Made by a program: the position numbers and the translations under genes. 64,000 bases of DNA. Source: Corythoichthys intestinalis. Lineage: Eukaryota; Chordata; Actinopteri; Syngnathiformes; Syngnathidae. Of the stretch, positions 44,784 through 58,625 are shown one piece after another (the stretch's first letter is position 1; every line of letters starts with the position of its first letter). The notes under the pieces are model-generated. The model did not search any database, was not told the origin of the DNA, and was given only the letters and a program-made list of their open reading frames with translations. Location: positions 38,916,001 through 38,980,000 of the forward strand of contig NC_080415.1 in assembly GCF_030265065.1 (NCBI RefSeq), read 5' to 3'.

Positions 44784-45452
44784 CTGGGGATATCGATGAG
44801 AACACGAATTATCCAGACAGTTAAAAGCACGAAAAAAAGAGACAGCGAGGCATAGCACCACTGCAGTAAGAACACAGAAGCATTCTTAAAATGTGACGTA
44901 AAATAATCAGCGTATACGCAGTCGGAAGCGGTACTCCCGTGATAATCTGCTGTTATTTCATATCAAAACAAACGGTGACTCTAAAAAATAATCGGTATTT
45001 TTCATGGTACAAGCGGCTGCATTGTACCCGGTCAACGCAACCACAAACTGCGGCTGCGCATTAGTGCGCAATATGCACAGCATTCAGCGCGCGAACCGGA
45101 AATGACGACACGAAATATATCATAGTTGATGTATTATTCGTTTTGTTTAGAACACACATACCTACGAAGAATCGTACAGAGTTTCAAAATTATAAATCAA
45201 ATGATACTTAAAATATTTTTATCTTAACAATATAACAGAAAGTCAACAACAGAAGTCACTTGTTCCTGTTTTGTTTTTATTTTGAAATCTAGCGGAAGTC
45301 GTTGCTCATTCGGGAAGCGTAGCCCGCTCAGGACAGTGCAGCACATATGCTAAGCACTGGTAGAACTTCCTTTTTATATTCAATTGTTATTTCCTGCATA
45401 TTTTGATTTGAGAAAATCTTTCTAAAAAGCCCAAAATTTCGATTCATTCAAG
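44784..45452. promoter_or_regulatory. Shared upstream region of NARF and CYBC1
   Basis: NARF reads left: a likely 5' UTR exon ends at a donor (ATCCCCAG/GTAAGT on the minus strand) at 44784. CYBC1 reads right: a likely 5' UTR exon ends at CATTCAAG/GTAAGG at 45452. The few hundred bases between are the only promoter space for both. No TATA box seen; the first exons' outer ends are not defined by sequence. Confidence 0.55.
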
Positions 45453-46667
45453 GTAAGGTATCGGTTATTATTTGAGGCAACTTCTAGAAACATAATCGTG
45501 TTTACTTAGTGATGCTTCCTGGTAGATATAGTTTTTCGATTTTTAATTGTTGCACCGATTCCATTTTTTTGGCGCCCGATACGGATTAGGGGTGTGACAA
45601 AATATCGAAATGATGATATATCGTGATACTTTGTATCCCAAAAGGTTATCCATATAATCCTGCCAAGTATCGATATATCGTTTTCATTTACACTGGGAAA
45701 GCCGAATGACCAATCGCAGCCAGTCTTTCCAATTTTTAGGGCATTTACTGATCACTTTCTGTTCATTTTAGTACATTTACAGGTCACTTCCTGTTGAATT
45801 TGAGTCACTGCCTATTTCTTCTCGGTTCACTTCCTGTTCAGTAATCCAAAATCAACCGTAAGTGACCCATAAATGCACAAAAATCACCCGGAAGAGACCT
45901 GTAAATGCACTAAAATGAACTTTGTGTTGATTTTGGAGCATCTACAGGTCACTTCCTATTGAAATTGAGTCACTGCCCATTCGTTCTTGGATTACTTCCT
46001 GTTCAGTAACCCAAAATCAACAGGAAGTGACAGAAAATGAACAGCAAATTATGTGAAATGTCCCCAAAATAAAATCCTGGATAATAATTAATAACCTAAT
46101 ATATTTTTTGATGCATTCGTAAGTTTAGTTTATAGGTATATTTAACCGTTCTTTTTTTTTTGTGTGAATATGTGTTTGAACGATTTGTCTAGAGCAATGT
46201 AAAGAGATTTTTTTTTTTTTACCATTTTATAGCATTTAAGATAGTGGACTATTGCTATGCAAGTTAGCCAATTGTTCTTTTGTTGTACTTAGATCCTTAT
46301 TTATGATTTTTTAAATATCATTTGAGGCTAGGCTAAGATATTTCAATTCATTTTTATATGAAAATGCAATCCTGCATAGTTTGAAGAAACACGCTGGAGT
46401 TTTATTTTGTATTCGCATTTAATGCTGTTTTGCAATTGCAATCTTTACATTTCCGAAAAAGTATTCTTCAACACATTCAATGTTCCTAATCCGAATCCTC
46501 GATTATTCAAACTAACTAGTTGATAGATTAATCGACTTTTAAAATAATCGATAGCTACAGCCCTACTGTGTAAAGTAATACACTGCTGGCCAGTATTGGC
46601 CAATAAATCACTATATGGATATTGTCACCCTTAGTTTGAACAGCAAATGTTTTTTTCCTCGGGTTAG
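45453..46667. repeat. CYBC1 first intron: old repeats
   Basis: 45585-45690 resembles a hAT end (TAGGGGTGTGACAAAATATC). 45700-46070 is a degenerate array of ~120-bp units with CACTTCCTGTTCATTTT and TGAGTCACTGCC. 46090-46564 is a 5'-truncated hAT family C copy ending GATAGCTACAGCCCTA. Confidence 0.55.
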
Positions 46668-49393
46668 ATGGGATACATGTCAGTAGAGGAACACAACTCT
46701 ACAATGCTGCACCTGAAGAGAAACCCTGGCATACGTTCCTGGTCTCTTTGTATTGGTAAATATTTGTATAGTTAAATGCAAGAATTGTATCCCGGGCAAA
46801 TGTAACTCAAAGTGTCTCTTTTTATCTCCCTTTTCATCAGGTATGGTATCGATTGGCTTGGCGGCTGCCTACTACAGCTCCGGTACAAAATCATCATTGT
46901 CTCAGTATTTATTTGTATTTTAAATTGTATGCTCTATTTTAATTTAACATTTTTTTAAAACAGATAGCATCTTGTGGAAGCTCTTCTATGTGACTGGCTG
47001 TCTATTTGTGGCCATTCAGAACATGGAAGAATGGGAAGAGGCAGTGTTTGATAAAACCAAAAATATCATTCAACTCAAGAATATTAGTTTGTACACGCTA
47101 GTTCTAACCTTATGGAAAAAGGGCCAAGAGAATGGTAAGTACAAGGGCCGGAAACCCTCAGAGAACAAATATCTAACAATTTGCCAATACAATACACCAT
47201 ATCGATACATTGTTGCATGGCCATGCTGGCAAATCCACCTTTAATGTCTCGTCTTTCTTGCCCATCTTAAGTTGTGTTGGACTTGAGGCACCTGCATGAT
47301 GTCTGCGTCCAGGAAGAAAAAGTCAGATATTTGGGGAAAGGCTACCTCCTGATGTTGCGTCTGGCTACAGGTTTCTCCTACCCTCTGACTCAGAGTGCTA
47401 CAATCGGGGGGCGAAGGTACTAATGAACACTTTCATTCAATATAACTCTAAAGTTGAGCTAAAAAAAAAAAAACACATAAAAAGAAAAAAAAATTCAAAG
47501 AAGGTATGATAAATTCCTTTTTTTAGTTTAATATTTTTTTAATTAATGATAAATAAATTATAAATGATATAATGAATAAATTAATAAACATTAAAAAAAA
47601 GTATTTTATTTATATATTTTTTTTAATTGTTTTCCAATATTTTATTTCCTGATCTTTTTTCCTGATATCATATCATCTTTTTTTTTTTTTTTTTTTTTAA
47701 AAAGGATTTACTCATTTGTAGCTGTATTTTCCAATGTTCTATACCAGGGGTCAGCAACCTAGATAGTCAAAGAGCCGTTTTTACCGTCCCGGGGAAAAAA
47801 AAAAAAAAAAAAGGAGCCACAAAAGCCTTTTGACATCTAACATTTTAATGAACTGCAACAAAAAACATTTTTTTAGTTTATCTATAGTTTGCTTATGATC
47901 TGCACCAACATATTCAAATTTAGAATAATGTTTGAAACTGTACAATCCAATATACTAGCAAATTCCAATCAAATACTTGTTAACTCATTGGTTGCAAATG
48001 ATGGTGATAGATGTCCAACGGACTTGAAATGGATTGGACGTCAACTAGTGATAAACTCATCTCAATTCATGGCAGATGCATGAAAAGACCTTTCACTACC
48101 CCTACTAACATGGCCTCAGGGTGGCCAAGTTGGCAGGGGCAACATTCCAATCAAAGTGCATTGATGTTAAAATAAAGTTATAACTAGCTTATTTCTCAAA
48201 CGACTATTTTATCAATGTCAAAGCACCCGTGATTTACTCAGTGCTAGTTATTGATAATGTTAGACGTCCAATCCATTTGATTTTCTTTGATTTTTGCAAT
48301 GTTTTTGATTTAGAATGAACAGTAGGGGTGCCGAGATTGACCCCTGGGGAATGCCACAGCTCATAAGCCATTCACACTTAAAATAGACTGGACGTTTACT
48401 AGTGATGAACTCATTGAAATTCACAGCACAAGGATGATTGGGCGTCTAACATTGTCAATGGCACTGAAAAGTTCACTGCCATAGCCACGAAGAGCCACAG
48501 TAAAAGAATAAAAGAGCCACAGGTTGCAAACCCCTGTTCCATATGCATTATAGCATTTAAGCTAGCGGACTTTTGCTACTCAAGTTAGCCAGTTGTTGTA
48601 CACATTAGCATTACATAGCATTTAAGCTAGCAGACGTTTGCTAATCAAGTTAGCCAATAGTTGTAATCATTAGCATTATATAGCATTTAAGTTAGCGGAC
48701 TTCTGCTATGCATGTTAGTCAATTGTTGTAAACATTAGCATAATAAAGTTAGCTAATTTTTGTAAACATTAGCATTTAAGCTAGTGGACATTTGCTAGTC
48801 AAGTTAGCCAATTGTTGTATTGTTGCAATTGGCTAACTTGCATAGCAAAAGTCCGGTAGCTTAAATGCTATATAATGCTATTTTTTTCAACAATTGACTA
48901 ACTTGATTAGCAAAAGTCCGCCATCTTAAATGCTATATAATGCTAATGTTTACAACAATTGGCCAAATTGAATAGCAAAAGTCCCCTAGCTTAAATGCTA
49001 ATAACGCAAATGTTTACCATAGTTTGTGGTGCGCACCAGATTGCTTAAATTTATTTTATCTTTGTCAATGTCACTTTAGGGGCACTGAACAGTCGTTTAT
49101 GTATATTTAATAAATGTAAATTCGGGCACTGAGGGTTTAGGAAATTGTCCCCATACACTCATTAACCTTTTAAAATCAAGTTTAAGTGATCAGGATAAAT
49201 ATAACGCAAGAATAATTCAAAGTATGAAAACACTTTTTTTCCTCCCCCATTCAGTGATGTGGAGGCAATCGCAGAATTGCTCAAGCGCTTTTTGGGGATG
49301 GAGGAGCGGCGGCAAAAGCAACAGGAAGAGTTCACAGAGGAGGAAGCTGATTTTTCGGAAAACAGCAGCGAGTCGGCGGACAAAAAAGAATAA
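46668..49393 (+). CDS. cybc1: Cytochrome b-245 chaperone 1 (EROS)
   Basis: Five coding exons: 46668-46755, 46841-46882, 46964-47134, 47272-47416, 49255-49393; 585 nt including stop, 194 aa (human 187). In mammals this ER membrane protein stabilises gp91phox (CYBB) so that the phagocyte NADPH oxidase can form. The fish protein keeps LHLKRNPGIRSWSLCIG, then the hydrophobic stretch SIGLAAAYYSS and WKLFYVTGCLFVAIQN, a membrane pair near residues 25-65. EEWEEAVFDK, EEKVRYLGKGYLLMLRLATG and RSDVEAIAELLKRFLG also match human closely. The C-terminus is an acidic, low-complexity tail (EEFTEEEADFSENSSESADK) that is poorly conserved. Starts: ATG 46668 gives MGYMSVEE; the second ATG three codons on is equally possible. 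The intron before the last exon holds a hAT and a minisatellite. Confidence 0.96.
47745..48536. mobile_element. hAT-type element in the last CYBC1 intron
   Basis: Ends CAGGGGTCAGCAACCTAGAT and AGGTTGCAAACCCCTG; flanks TTCTATAC and TTCCATAT match at 6 of 8. Interior contains worn GGACGTC...CATTG words of the dispersed repeat. Non-coding. Confidence 0.7.
48541..49020. repeat. Head-to-head minisatellite made from hAT family C interior
   Basis: From 48541 to about 48826, four to five units of 60-75 bp carry CATTTAAGCTAGCGGAC and AAGTTAGCCAATTGTTG in plus sense. From 48826 to 49020 about three units carry the same words in minus sense (CAATTGGCTAACTTGCATAG). The words come from inside hAT family C (compare 36330-36400). 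The array can fold back on itself. Confidence 0.8.
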
Positions 49394-50138
49394 CCTACTT
49401 TGGGATAATGAGTCCACTGCTAAACAATAACATTGGCTGTGATTACTCCGCTGCTCTCATTGCATGGTGCGCTCACTTACAAATATTACAGTGCATGTTT
49501 TTGAAAGGGAAACATTCTGGCTCTAATTACTATGAGAAAACAATTACATATTTACTGTGCCTTCCTACTGTATGGTCTTTCTATTAGTCAACCAAAGGGC
49601 TGCTGGTACTATTTTCTACACCACCCATATTTTGCTTATATGCACACAACTGGCAATGGGATAAATTCTTTTACTGCCAGTAACCTTGAAGATCAACCAA
49701 ATGTGATTTTTTTTTACAATTAAGCCTGACTGTTGCTGGTCAAAGATGTATTTTTTTCCCCTGTGTATTCGTAATCAGGCTGTGCTCAAGTCCAAAGGAG
49801 AAAACTAGTTACTTAAAACTAGTGTTGCACTGATACCTTTTTTTTGGGCTCCCAATACCGATTCTGATACTCGAAGATGTATATAATAGTGATAAACTAT
49901 TGATACACTCATTTAAATTCTCTGTAGAGGAATGACTGGACCCCACATGTAGCTAGCGACCATCTTGGTTAGAGCGACCAGCAGTTGGAAACTAAACCTA
50001 AAATATTGTAGTTATTTCTTAGTACTCCCTGATGATAATTTTAGTGCAGTATCGGTGCAACACTGTTTAAAACCACTTGAAATGTTATTTTTTTCTACTG
50101 TTGAATTGAAGTTACTGATATGCTTTTACATTTTCTGG

Positions 50139-50144
50139 AATAAA
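50139..50144 (+). terminator. CYBC1 poly(A) signal AATAAA
   Basis: AATAAA 746 bases past the CYBC1 stop codon and 80 bases before the HEXD stop codon on the other strand. Confidence 0.7.
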
Positions 50145-50185
50145 ACGATTTAAAAATTCCAAGTGTGCTTGGATTGTATCTGTTT

Positions 50186-50191
50186 TTTATT
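50186..50191 (-). terminator. HEXD poly(A) signal AATAAA (minus strand)
   Basis: TTTATT on the plus strand, 33 bases past the HEXD stop codon and 42 bases from the CYBC1 signal on the other strand. Confidence 0.7.
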
Positions 50192-50223
50192 CAAATACAA
50201 CTGGCGTTATACACCAAAGCAAC

Positions 50224-51709
50224 TTAGCGCTGAGCTGGAACTATCTCCATGGAGCACTCTGTGATTTCATCTAGAATCCTCTTAAGGGGGCCCATTACTG
50301 GGCTAACGTGTTCCTCCATCCATTCTTGAGCTGTTGAATCTGGATAAATATGCCTCATCCCCTCTCTTACAACATTAACCTTCTCTTGCAATAGATCCAA
50401 ATACCTGCGGAGTCAAGAGTCATACAGCAATAGTCAACACAAGCTACATAATATGGTTGCCAGAGTGTATCATGAGAATGGTTTGCTCACATTGATGCTT
50501 GACTCTGAATCTGTACGCTGATGAGAGGGTTTACCATTCTTCGTGATTTTTGGTAGGGACTGAACCATCCTCGAACATACCTAAGATTACAAATAAAAGT
50601 TTTCAATTTTATGCAATGTATGCTAGGAATGCCAGGCTGTCTAACTTAAGGGTGTCAAACTCATTTTGGTTTGCAGGCCACATTTATTAGATCTCAAGTT
50701 GGCCGAACTAGTTTATTTTTGGCCGAATAATTTGCTGGGTGCCATTTTGATTGTGAGGGGTGAACGAATGTTCATTCCCCCACTGTTAATCAAAATGGAT
50801 TGGACGTCAAGAGCCGTCAGTAGTACTGGAAGATGAGCATTCACAGCTAGTCTGGAAGTACCCCGTCCGCCATTGCTGAGGTGTTCCGTACGCAGCACAT
50901 GGCCAAGAGCAACTAATGTTTTCAAAAAACTGAGGAAAATTTGGCTTCGGAGAACCATTTATCCGCTGGATAACAACGTTTTACAATGCCCCCAATGCCA
51001 CAGTCACCATACAAATGGTGTTATTTCACAAAGTTTTTGTCTTCAAAGGGTAACTCGACAAGGCTGCCCACTCTCACCCTTACTATTCGCTCTATTTATT
51101 GAACCGTTGGCAATTGCAATAAGACAAAATGCAAAGATTAAAGGTATCTGCTCGCAAATAGGAGAACATAAAATTAATTTATACGCAGACAATATATGTA
51201 GAAAGACAATCTTCTCCAAGAGTTTTTTGAACATATTAAAAAAAAAATTCAAAAATATCAATTTATGCTATTAATTGGTCAACTATAACGCCGTTAACGA
51301 CAAACTCATGGAATCCTACAGATCAAAATCTAAATTACAATATTCCAATACGGAACATAAAGTATCTTGGAATCAACATTTTTACCAAAATTAATTAATT
51401 AATTAATTAAAGAAGAATTAAAGAATTAATTAAATCTTAAAGATATGTGACGACTTAATTCACTGGAATAATCTACCCAGCTCACTTTTTGGGCCGGATA
51501 GCGACAGACTTTAGCCTCACAAAGCCCCATATAATTATAAAATAATTTATCAATATTTACACCTATTCAGTTTGAAATTTGAGCCTGTTTAGATGAACTC
51601 AAAGCCGATATCCTGGTAGGAATCTTATTCAACAGCTCTCAGCCTCTCTATGTATTTATTTATTTTTTAAATATGTATATATATATTATATATATATATA
51701 TATACATAT

Positions 51710-51755
<46 letters not shown>

Positions 51756-54700
51756 TTATAGCAATTGGGCTTGAAAAGCTCACAATTATCAGACGGGGAC
51801 TTTAGCAATGTCTAAACGCATCAGGGTCGAGCATCTCGCTGACAATGGCTTTGAAGGCAGGTAGTGTCTTAATGTCTGCCGCAGTGTGGGACTTTTTGGA
51901 TTCAGCAACAAGTTCAGCAACAAGGTAACTGGCTTTCAGGGCTTTCTCATTTACCATTGCAGATTTTCTTGCCCGTTTCTCTGTTTTCATGAAGGCGAAC
52001 AAAATAGTCCATCGACTTGTTTTGAAGCGACGGGTGTTTTGTTTGGAGATGACATTTAAACTTGCATCGCTACTGTAACTGACTGTAACCGACTCACATA
52101 TTTTTCTCAAAAGACTTGATGTCTTCAAGACAAAGAAGTGAGTCCAGGTCCACAATCGACTCCGCCAGTCTCCTTCCAGGGAACAGGCGGACATCTCCAG
52201 TTGCACTGAACAAAATGTGAGACAATATGCGAAAAGGTAAACAAGATTTAGGCCCTACTAAATACAATATATGCTTAGGTTATCGGTTATCTCGCCCCTA
52301 AAGTTGGTATACAGTGGAACCTCTACATATGAAGTTAATTTGATGCAGGACCTTGTTTGTAAGTCGAAATGGTTGTATGTTGAGCAGGATTTCCCCATAG
52401 GAAAACATTATAATTGTCATGTCATTTTCTGTTTTATTTTGAAGGCTTCACCCTCCTCGTGTCTGCGTACTTGCCCTTCCTCTTGTCACCTAATCACCTA
52501 CTGTTTCCACCTGTTCCCCATTACCTTGTGTGTGTAAATATTGCCCTAGTTTCCCTTGTTTTGTACAGAAATGTCTTACTACTCAGGTTAGTCGCGTCAG
52601 CCTCTCGTCATAGCTTTCATAGTTATCCTGTATATTATCCTCCATTTGGAGTGTTTTACATTTTTTCCTTTCCTCCCTTTTGGAGTGCTTTGTGTTTGAA
52701 GTTTTTGATCATTGTCATCCTGACTCATTCCTCAAATGGAGCGCTTTTTGTTTGTACTTTTTCTCATCCCCACATGCCAACGGAAAAACCTTAGTTTTCA
52801 TTAATAAACTTTATTGGCTTTACTCCGCATCTGAGTCTGTCTCGTCACCAAAGCCTGAGAATAATTCTATTAGTTCATTCCAAAGCCCGAAAACCTACAC
52901 TAAATCCTAAATAAATACTGCTGTTACTATTGCAAATAGCAATTACAAAGAGCAAAACAAATAACGGAATGGAATTATAATATAATAATAGTAATAATAA
53001 TAATAATAATAATACCTGTAATAATGTAACAAATCGGGTTCTAATGTGCCACTTGTATTTTGTGTGGTGTACCTGAACGCACTGCGGGGCTGACGGCAGA
53101 GTGAGAGAGTGCAGTTGAGATAAAACTTTCACTTTTAATGTCCTGTTTTTGCTGGGAGTTGGCGTGTTGTGTTGCACAAGTTCTGAAATAAATGATTAAA
53201 AACCTGATGAAACTGGCTATCTTTTTGGCGATGGTAGCCACCTTAACTTATAAAGACTGGCAAACGGAGTTCGGAGGGGTGTTGTCATGCAGTTCACGGA
53301 CGTGCACCCCACGCTAATATTTTCCCATTGGTAAGCCTCACCTTTTTTTCTTTTTTTTCACCACTTGCTTTAACATTCATGGAACCCATGTTGATTTCTC
53401 TCAGAATAAAATCCGCCGTGTGTGCGTCTTGCGGGAAAAAAATGAAATTGCGACGTTGTCTGTAGAAACATGGCGAGTCAAATTTTACGTCAGGTGTCCA
53501 AAAGATGGTGTGTCGAAGCGATTGTATGTCGAGGTCCCACTGTATATCGTTTTAAAATGTTTGTGTGTCTTTCCACTAAAACAGTGTCTATGTTAACTAC
53601 TACAAAGTGTCTTGTTTGAGGCCCGCACCTTCCCATGGACCCTGCCTCCACAGAGGAGATATCTAAAAGTTCGGTGACTATCTTTTGAGCCTCAGGACTA
53701 AACTGGCCATGGATGAGTGTTTGGAGACAGGCTGCTAGTGACGGAAGAGCCAAAGGCATCAGCTCACATAGCACCGAGAGGTGGTCATACCTGAACATGG
53801 GGCAAACAAATTGCATTTTTATCGACCTAATGAGGATTAACACATGAGTAAATCAGGCAATATTGTTTTTAAGTCATGTTTGGTGGAAAAAACAGTTTTA
53901 CCTTTGCCAGCCTGTAAGAGCAATACCCATAATGTTTAAACCAGAAGGCACGGATTGGGCTACTTTTAACCATTGCAAATGGTTATCTACATGCCTCTGT
54001 GTACTGGGTACATTAGTGTAAACCCTGGTAGAGCCTTTAAAGGAGCTGGCCGCCCATATATGTTGCATACCAGCACTGTAGTACTTCTCCAGCAATGACA
54101 CTACAATTGACAAGAAAGTTGTATAGTATAGCCATCATTAAAATGATCATAATGCAAACCAAATAAAACAGTATTTTTGAGTTACAAAATTTCAGATTCA
54201 CACCGGTTTTCTCCACATCCAGATTAGGGGTGTAATCCCACAGCATCGGTTGGACTCGTCCTAGAATACCACTCGCTGTGATATTAATAGAACAACATAC
54301 ACATATGTAAATTAGTCTTCGATATAACAGGTACATTTGTACATTCACAGTATTAGAGTTATCCAATAATGACTTTTTAACCGATATCGCGATATTGTCC
54401 AACTCCGAAAATCCGATACCGATATATATGGTCATGGATTTATGAAAAAGTATCTGAACCTTTAGGAATTTCTCACATTTCTGCATAAAATCACCATCAA
54501 ATGTGATCTTTGTCAAAATCACACAGATGAAAAAAAACAGTGCTCTAACTAAAACCACCTAAACATTTATAGGTTTTTATATTTTAATGAGGATAGCATG
54601 CAAACAATGTCAAAAGGGGGAAAATAAGTACTGGTAAGTCAACCATCACATTTAATATTTTGTGCTCCCTCCCCGGCAGCAATAACTTCAAGCAGACGCT

Positions 54701-57700
54701 ACCTGTGGCTGCAGATCAGTCTGGCACATCGATCAGGACTAATCTTGGCCAATTCTTCTCTACAAAACTGCTGTAGTTCAGTCAGATTCCTGGGATGTCT
54801 GGCATGAATCGCTGTCTTTAGGTCATGCCACAGCATCTCAATGGGGTTCAAGTCTGGACTTTGACTTGGCCATTCCAGAACGTGTATTTTGTTCCTCTGA
54901 AACCATTCTGAAGTTAATTTACTTCTGTGTTTTGGATCATTGTCTTGTTGTTGTAGCATCCATCCTCTTTTTACCTTCAACTGTCTGACAGTCTCAGGTT
55001 TTCCTGAAAAACTTTTGAATTCATTCTTCCATTAATGATTGCAAGTTGTCCAGGCCCTGAGATAGCAAAACAGCCCCAAATCATGATGTTCCCTCCATCA
55101 TGCTTCATGGTGGGGACGTGGTGTTGATGTCGGTGAGCTGTTCCAGTTTTCCTCCACACATGACGTTGTGTGTTACTCCCAAACAATTCAACTTTGGTTT
55201 CGTCAGTCCACAAAATATTTTTCCAAAACTTCTTTGGAGTGTCCAAGTGCCTTTTTGCGAACATTAAACAAGCAAGAATGTTTTTTTCAGACAGCAGTGG
55301 CTGCCTCCGTGGAGTCCTCCCATGAACACCATTCTTGGCCATTCTTCTGGATATAGTTGATGTGTGCACAAAGATATTGGACTGTGCCAGTGATTTCTGT
55401 AAGTCTTGAGCAGACACTCTTGGGTTCTTTTTTACCTCTCTGAGTATTCTGTGCTGAACTCTTGGCGTAATCTTTGGTGGACGGCCACTCTTTGGGAGAG
55501 AAGCAACAGTGCCAAACTCTCTCCATTTGGAGACAACTTCTCTGACTGTCGATTGATGAACATCCAGACTTTCAGAGTTGGTTTTGGATCCTTTCCCAGA
55601 TTAATACAAATCAACAATCCTTGATCGTAGATTTTCAGACAGCTCTTTTGACTGAGCCATGATGCACAACAGACAATGCTTAGCAGGTGTGTGTTTTATA
55701 GTGGTCAGGGTAGCTTTAAACCACTCGTCAGTGATTGGGCACACACCTGACTGAAATAGTTTAGTAAAAATTGGTTTCAATTGCTCTTTAAGTCTCCTTA
55801 GGCATAGGGTTCACTTACTTATTTTCCCCCCGTCTGTCAATGTTTGCATGTTATCCTCATTAAAATATGAAAAACTATAAATGTTTAGGTGGTTTTAGGT
55901 AGACACTGTTTTTTCATCTGTGTGATTTTGACAATGATCAGATCACATTTGATGGTGATTTTATGCAGAAATATGAGAAATTCCAAAAGGTTCAGATACT
56001 TTTTCATACCACTATATGTATGTTAATCTTTAATATATAACGGGTAAATTTACATTTACAGCATATTATTGTGATTATTGATGAAAACAAGTGAAAAAAA
56101 AAGTACTTTTCACATTGCATTCCTTGTTAAAACGCAAATTCCTGCTCACCTTTTAGTGTGTCCTGACTCATCCCTCTCATCATATCATCCCACACGATGA
56201 TAGTCATATGAGGCCACGCCTCCTTGATATAATTGACCACAGATGCAACATGACTCAAGAAAAGTTGTTCCACAGAGCGTCCGGGTGACGCCAACCACTG
56301 TTTTGACAGTTCACCCTCACCCAACATGTACACCTTAAAGCAAATGTATAGACATGAGAGAATTGCCAATATTTGAAAAGGATCATGCACATTACCTCAT
56401 CTGCACCGATATGCAGTGTTTTTAAATCAGGATGCAGCGCCACCACCTGCCTCAGCATCTCCATCACAAGCTTGAGTCCTTCTTCCTTGCAGGGATTGAG
56501 GGTGCCTACGCAGTTGGACACTTCTCTAAGACTCCACATGGATGGATGTTTCAGCACAAACTACAAGAGCAACAGACTTGAAGAGCAAATTATTTGTATA
56601 ACAACAATAGGATGTCTGTCATACCTCCATATGGCCGAAGGTCTGCACAAGTGGAATCACCTCCATTCCTTTAGATTTTGCGACTTTTTGCATGAATATA
56701 ATCTCATCTCGGCTGATGACGCAGAATTAGACAAACAGTAATCTGATTTGATTTAGTGTTGCACCGATACCATTTTGTGGCTCCAGCTACCCGTGTGGTA
56801 TCAGCCGATTCCGTACCGATACGTTTTAAAAGAAATCTATACACGTATATTAATAATTAGTGCTCCAACTATTAATTCGAGTAATTCAATTACAAAAAAA
56901 GCTTTGAATCAAATTTAGCTGCTTTGAGGATTCCTTTGTAATGGTTTGTTTTGAAAGTGTTTGCATTTCGTTTTATTTATTATTTGATTTTCCCTCTAGT
57001 GGTAACATTGAATATGCCATAACTCGTCTAACATGGCTGAATCCAGCTGCTCCCTGTTAAGACCAACATAAAGTAAGTTTTTGTTAGAGCTAATATGTTT
57101 AGCAGTTTTTGGTGGGAATGTGTGTTGGAACAAATTGTTAAGAGCATTGTAAAAAACAAACAAACAAAAAAAAGTTAACATTCTATAGCAGGGTCCCCAA
57201 ACTTTTTCCTGTGAGGGCCACATTACTTTTCCCTTCTCTGATGACGGGCCAGGGTCAGTTTTTAACAAAAAAAGTGTAACGATTGCAGGAGTGCCTAAAT
57301 GTAAAATTTTACTGTTTTTCAGAAAGCCACAATCAAATAACCCTTGCTGGATTCTTCACGGAACAAAAGTAAATAAAATAAAAATAATAATAAAAAAATA
57401 TATAATACAACATAATATATTATAATATAACTAGGGCTGTCAAAATTATTGCGTTAGCGGATGACAATTTTTTTTTTTTTTTTTCAATTAATCAGGTTAA
57501 AATATTTGACGCATTTAACGCACATGCCCCGCTCAAACAGATTAAAATGACAGCACAGTGTCATGTCCATTTGTTACTTGTGTTTTTTGGTGTTTTTTCG
57601 CCCTCTGCTGGTGCTTGGGTGCGACTGATTTTATGGGTTTCAGCACCATGAGCATTGTGTAATTATTGACATCAACAATGGCGAGCTACTAGTTTATTTT

Positions 57701-58582
57701 TTTTGTTTGAAAATTGTACAAATTTTATTAAAACGAAAACATTAAGAGGGGTTTTAATATAAAATTTCTATAACTTGTACTAACATTTATGTTTTAAGAA
57801 CTACCAGTCTTTCTATCCATGGATCGCTTTAACAGAATGTTAATAATGTTAATGCCATCTTGTTGATTTAGTGTTATAATAAACAAATACAGTACTTATG
57901 TACAGTATGTTGAATGTATCTTTCCGTCTTGTGTTTTATCTTTCCATTCTAACAATAATTTACAGAAAAATATGGCATATTTTATAGATGGGTTGAGTTG
58001 CGATTAATTATGATTAATTAATTTTTAAGGTGTGATCAACTCGATTAAAAATTGTAATCATTTGACAGCCCTAAATATAATCTAATATAATATTATATTA
58101 TATTATAATATATTATAACACTATTAATCAAATAATTAATAACCAGATAACTCCTTCTGGGTTCTTCACAGAAAAAGCCAGAAAATAAATAACACAAGTT
58201 AAAAAAAAAAAAAAAAAAGTTGTTCAGCGGGCCGGACCAGATGTGGAGGTGGGCCGTATCTGGCCCGTGGGCCGTAGTTTGGGGATCCCTGTTCTATAGC
58301 ATTTACGCTACTTTTGCTATGCAAATTAACCAATTGTTTTTTTGTTGTCCTGAGATCCTCAATTATTTATTTTTTTGTATCTTTTGAGGCTGAGCTCAGA
58401 TATTTTATTTCATTTTTAAATGCATTTATTGCTCTTGTGAAATGAAAGTGCAATTCTGCAGTTTGAATAGGCACTCAAGCACTCTAAAATGTATTCTGCA
58501 ATGCATTAAATATGTCTAATCCGATTATTCGAAAACACTAGTTGATTGATTACCTAAATAATTGATAGCTACAGCCCTATAT

Positions 58583-58625
<43 letters not shown>

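Larger units (their letters stand above)
56858..58579. mobile_element. hAT family C element, outermost of a three-deep nest
   Basis: Ends TAGTGCTCCAACTATTAATT and GATAGCTACAGCCCTA. Split at TTCTATAG by a Charlie-type element. Lies in the HEXD intron between exons 60105-60220 and 56625-56712. No clear flanking duplication for this oldest layer. Confidence 0.75.
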
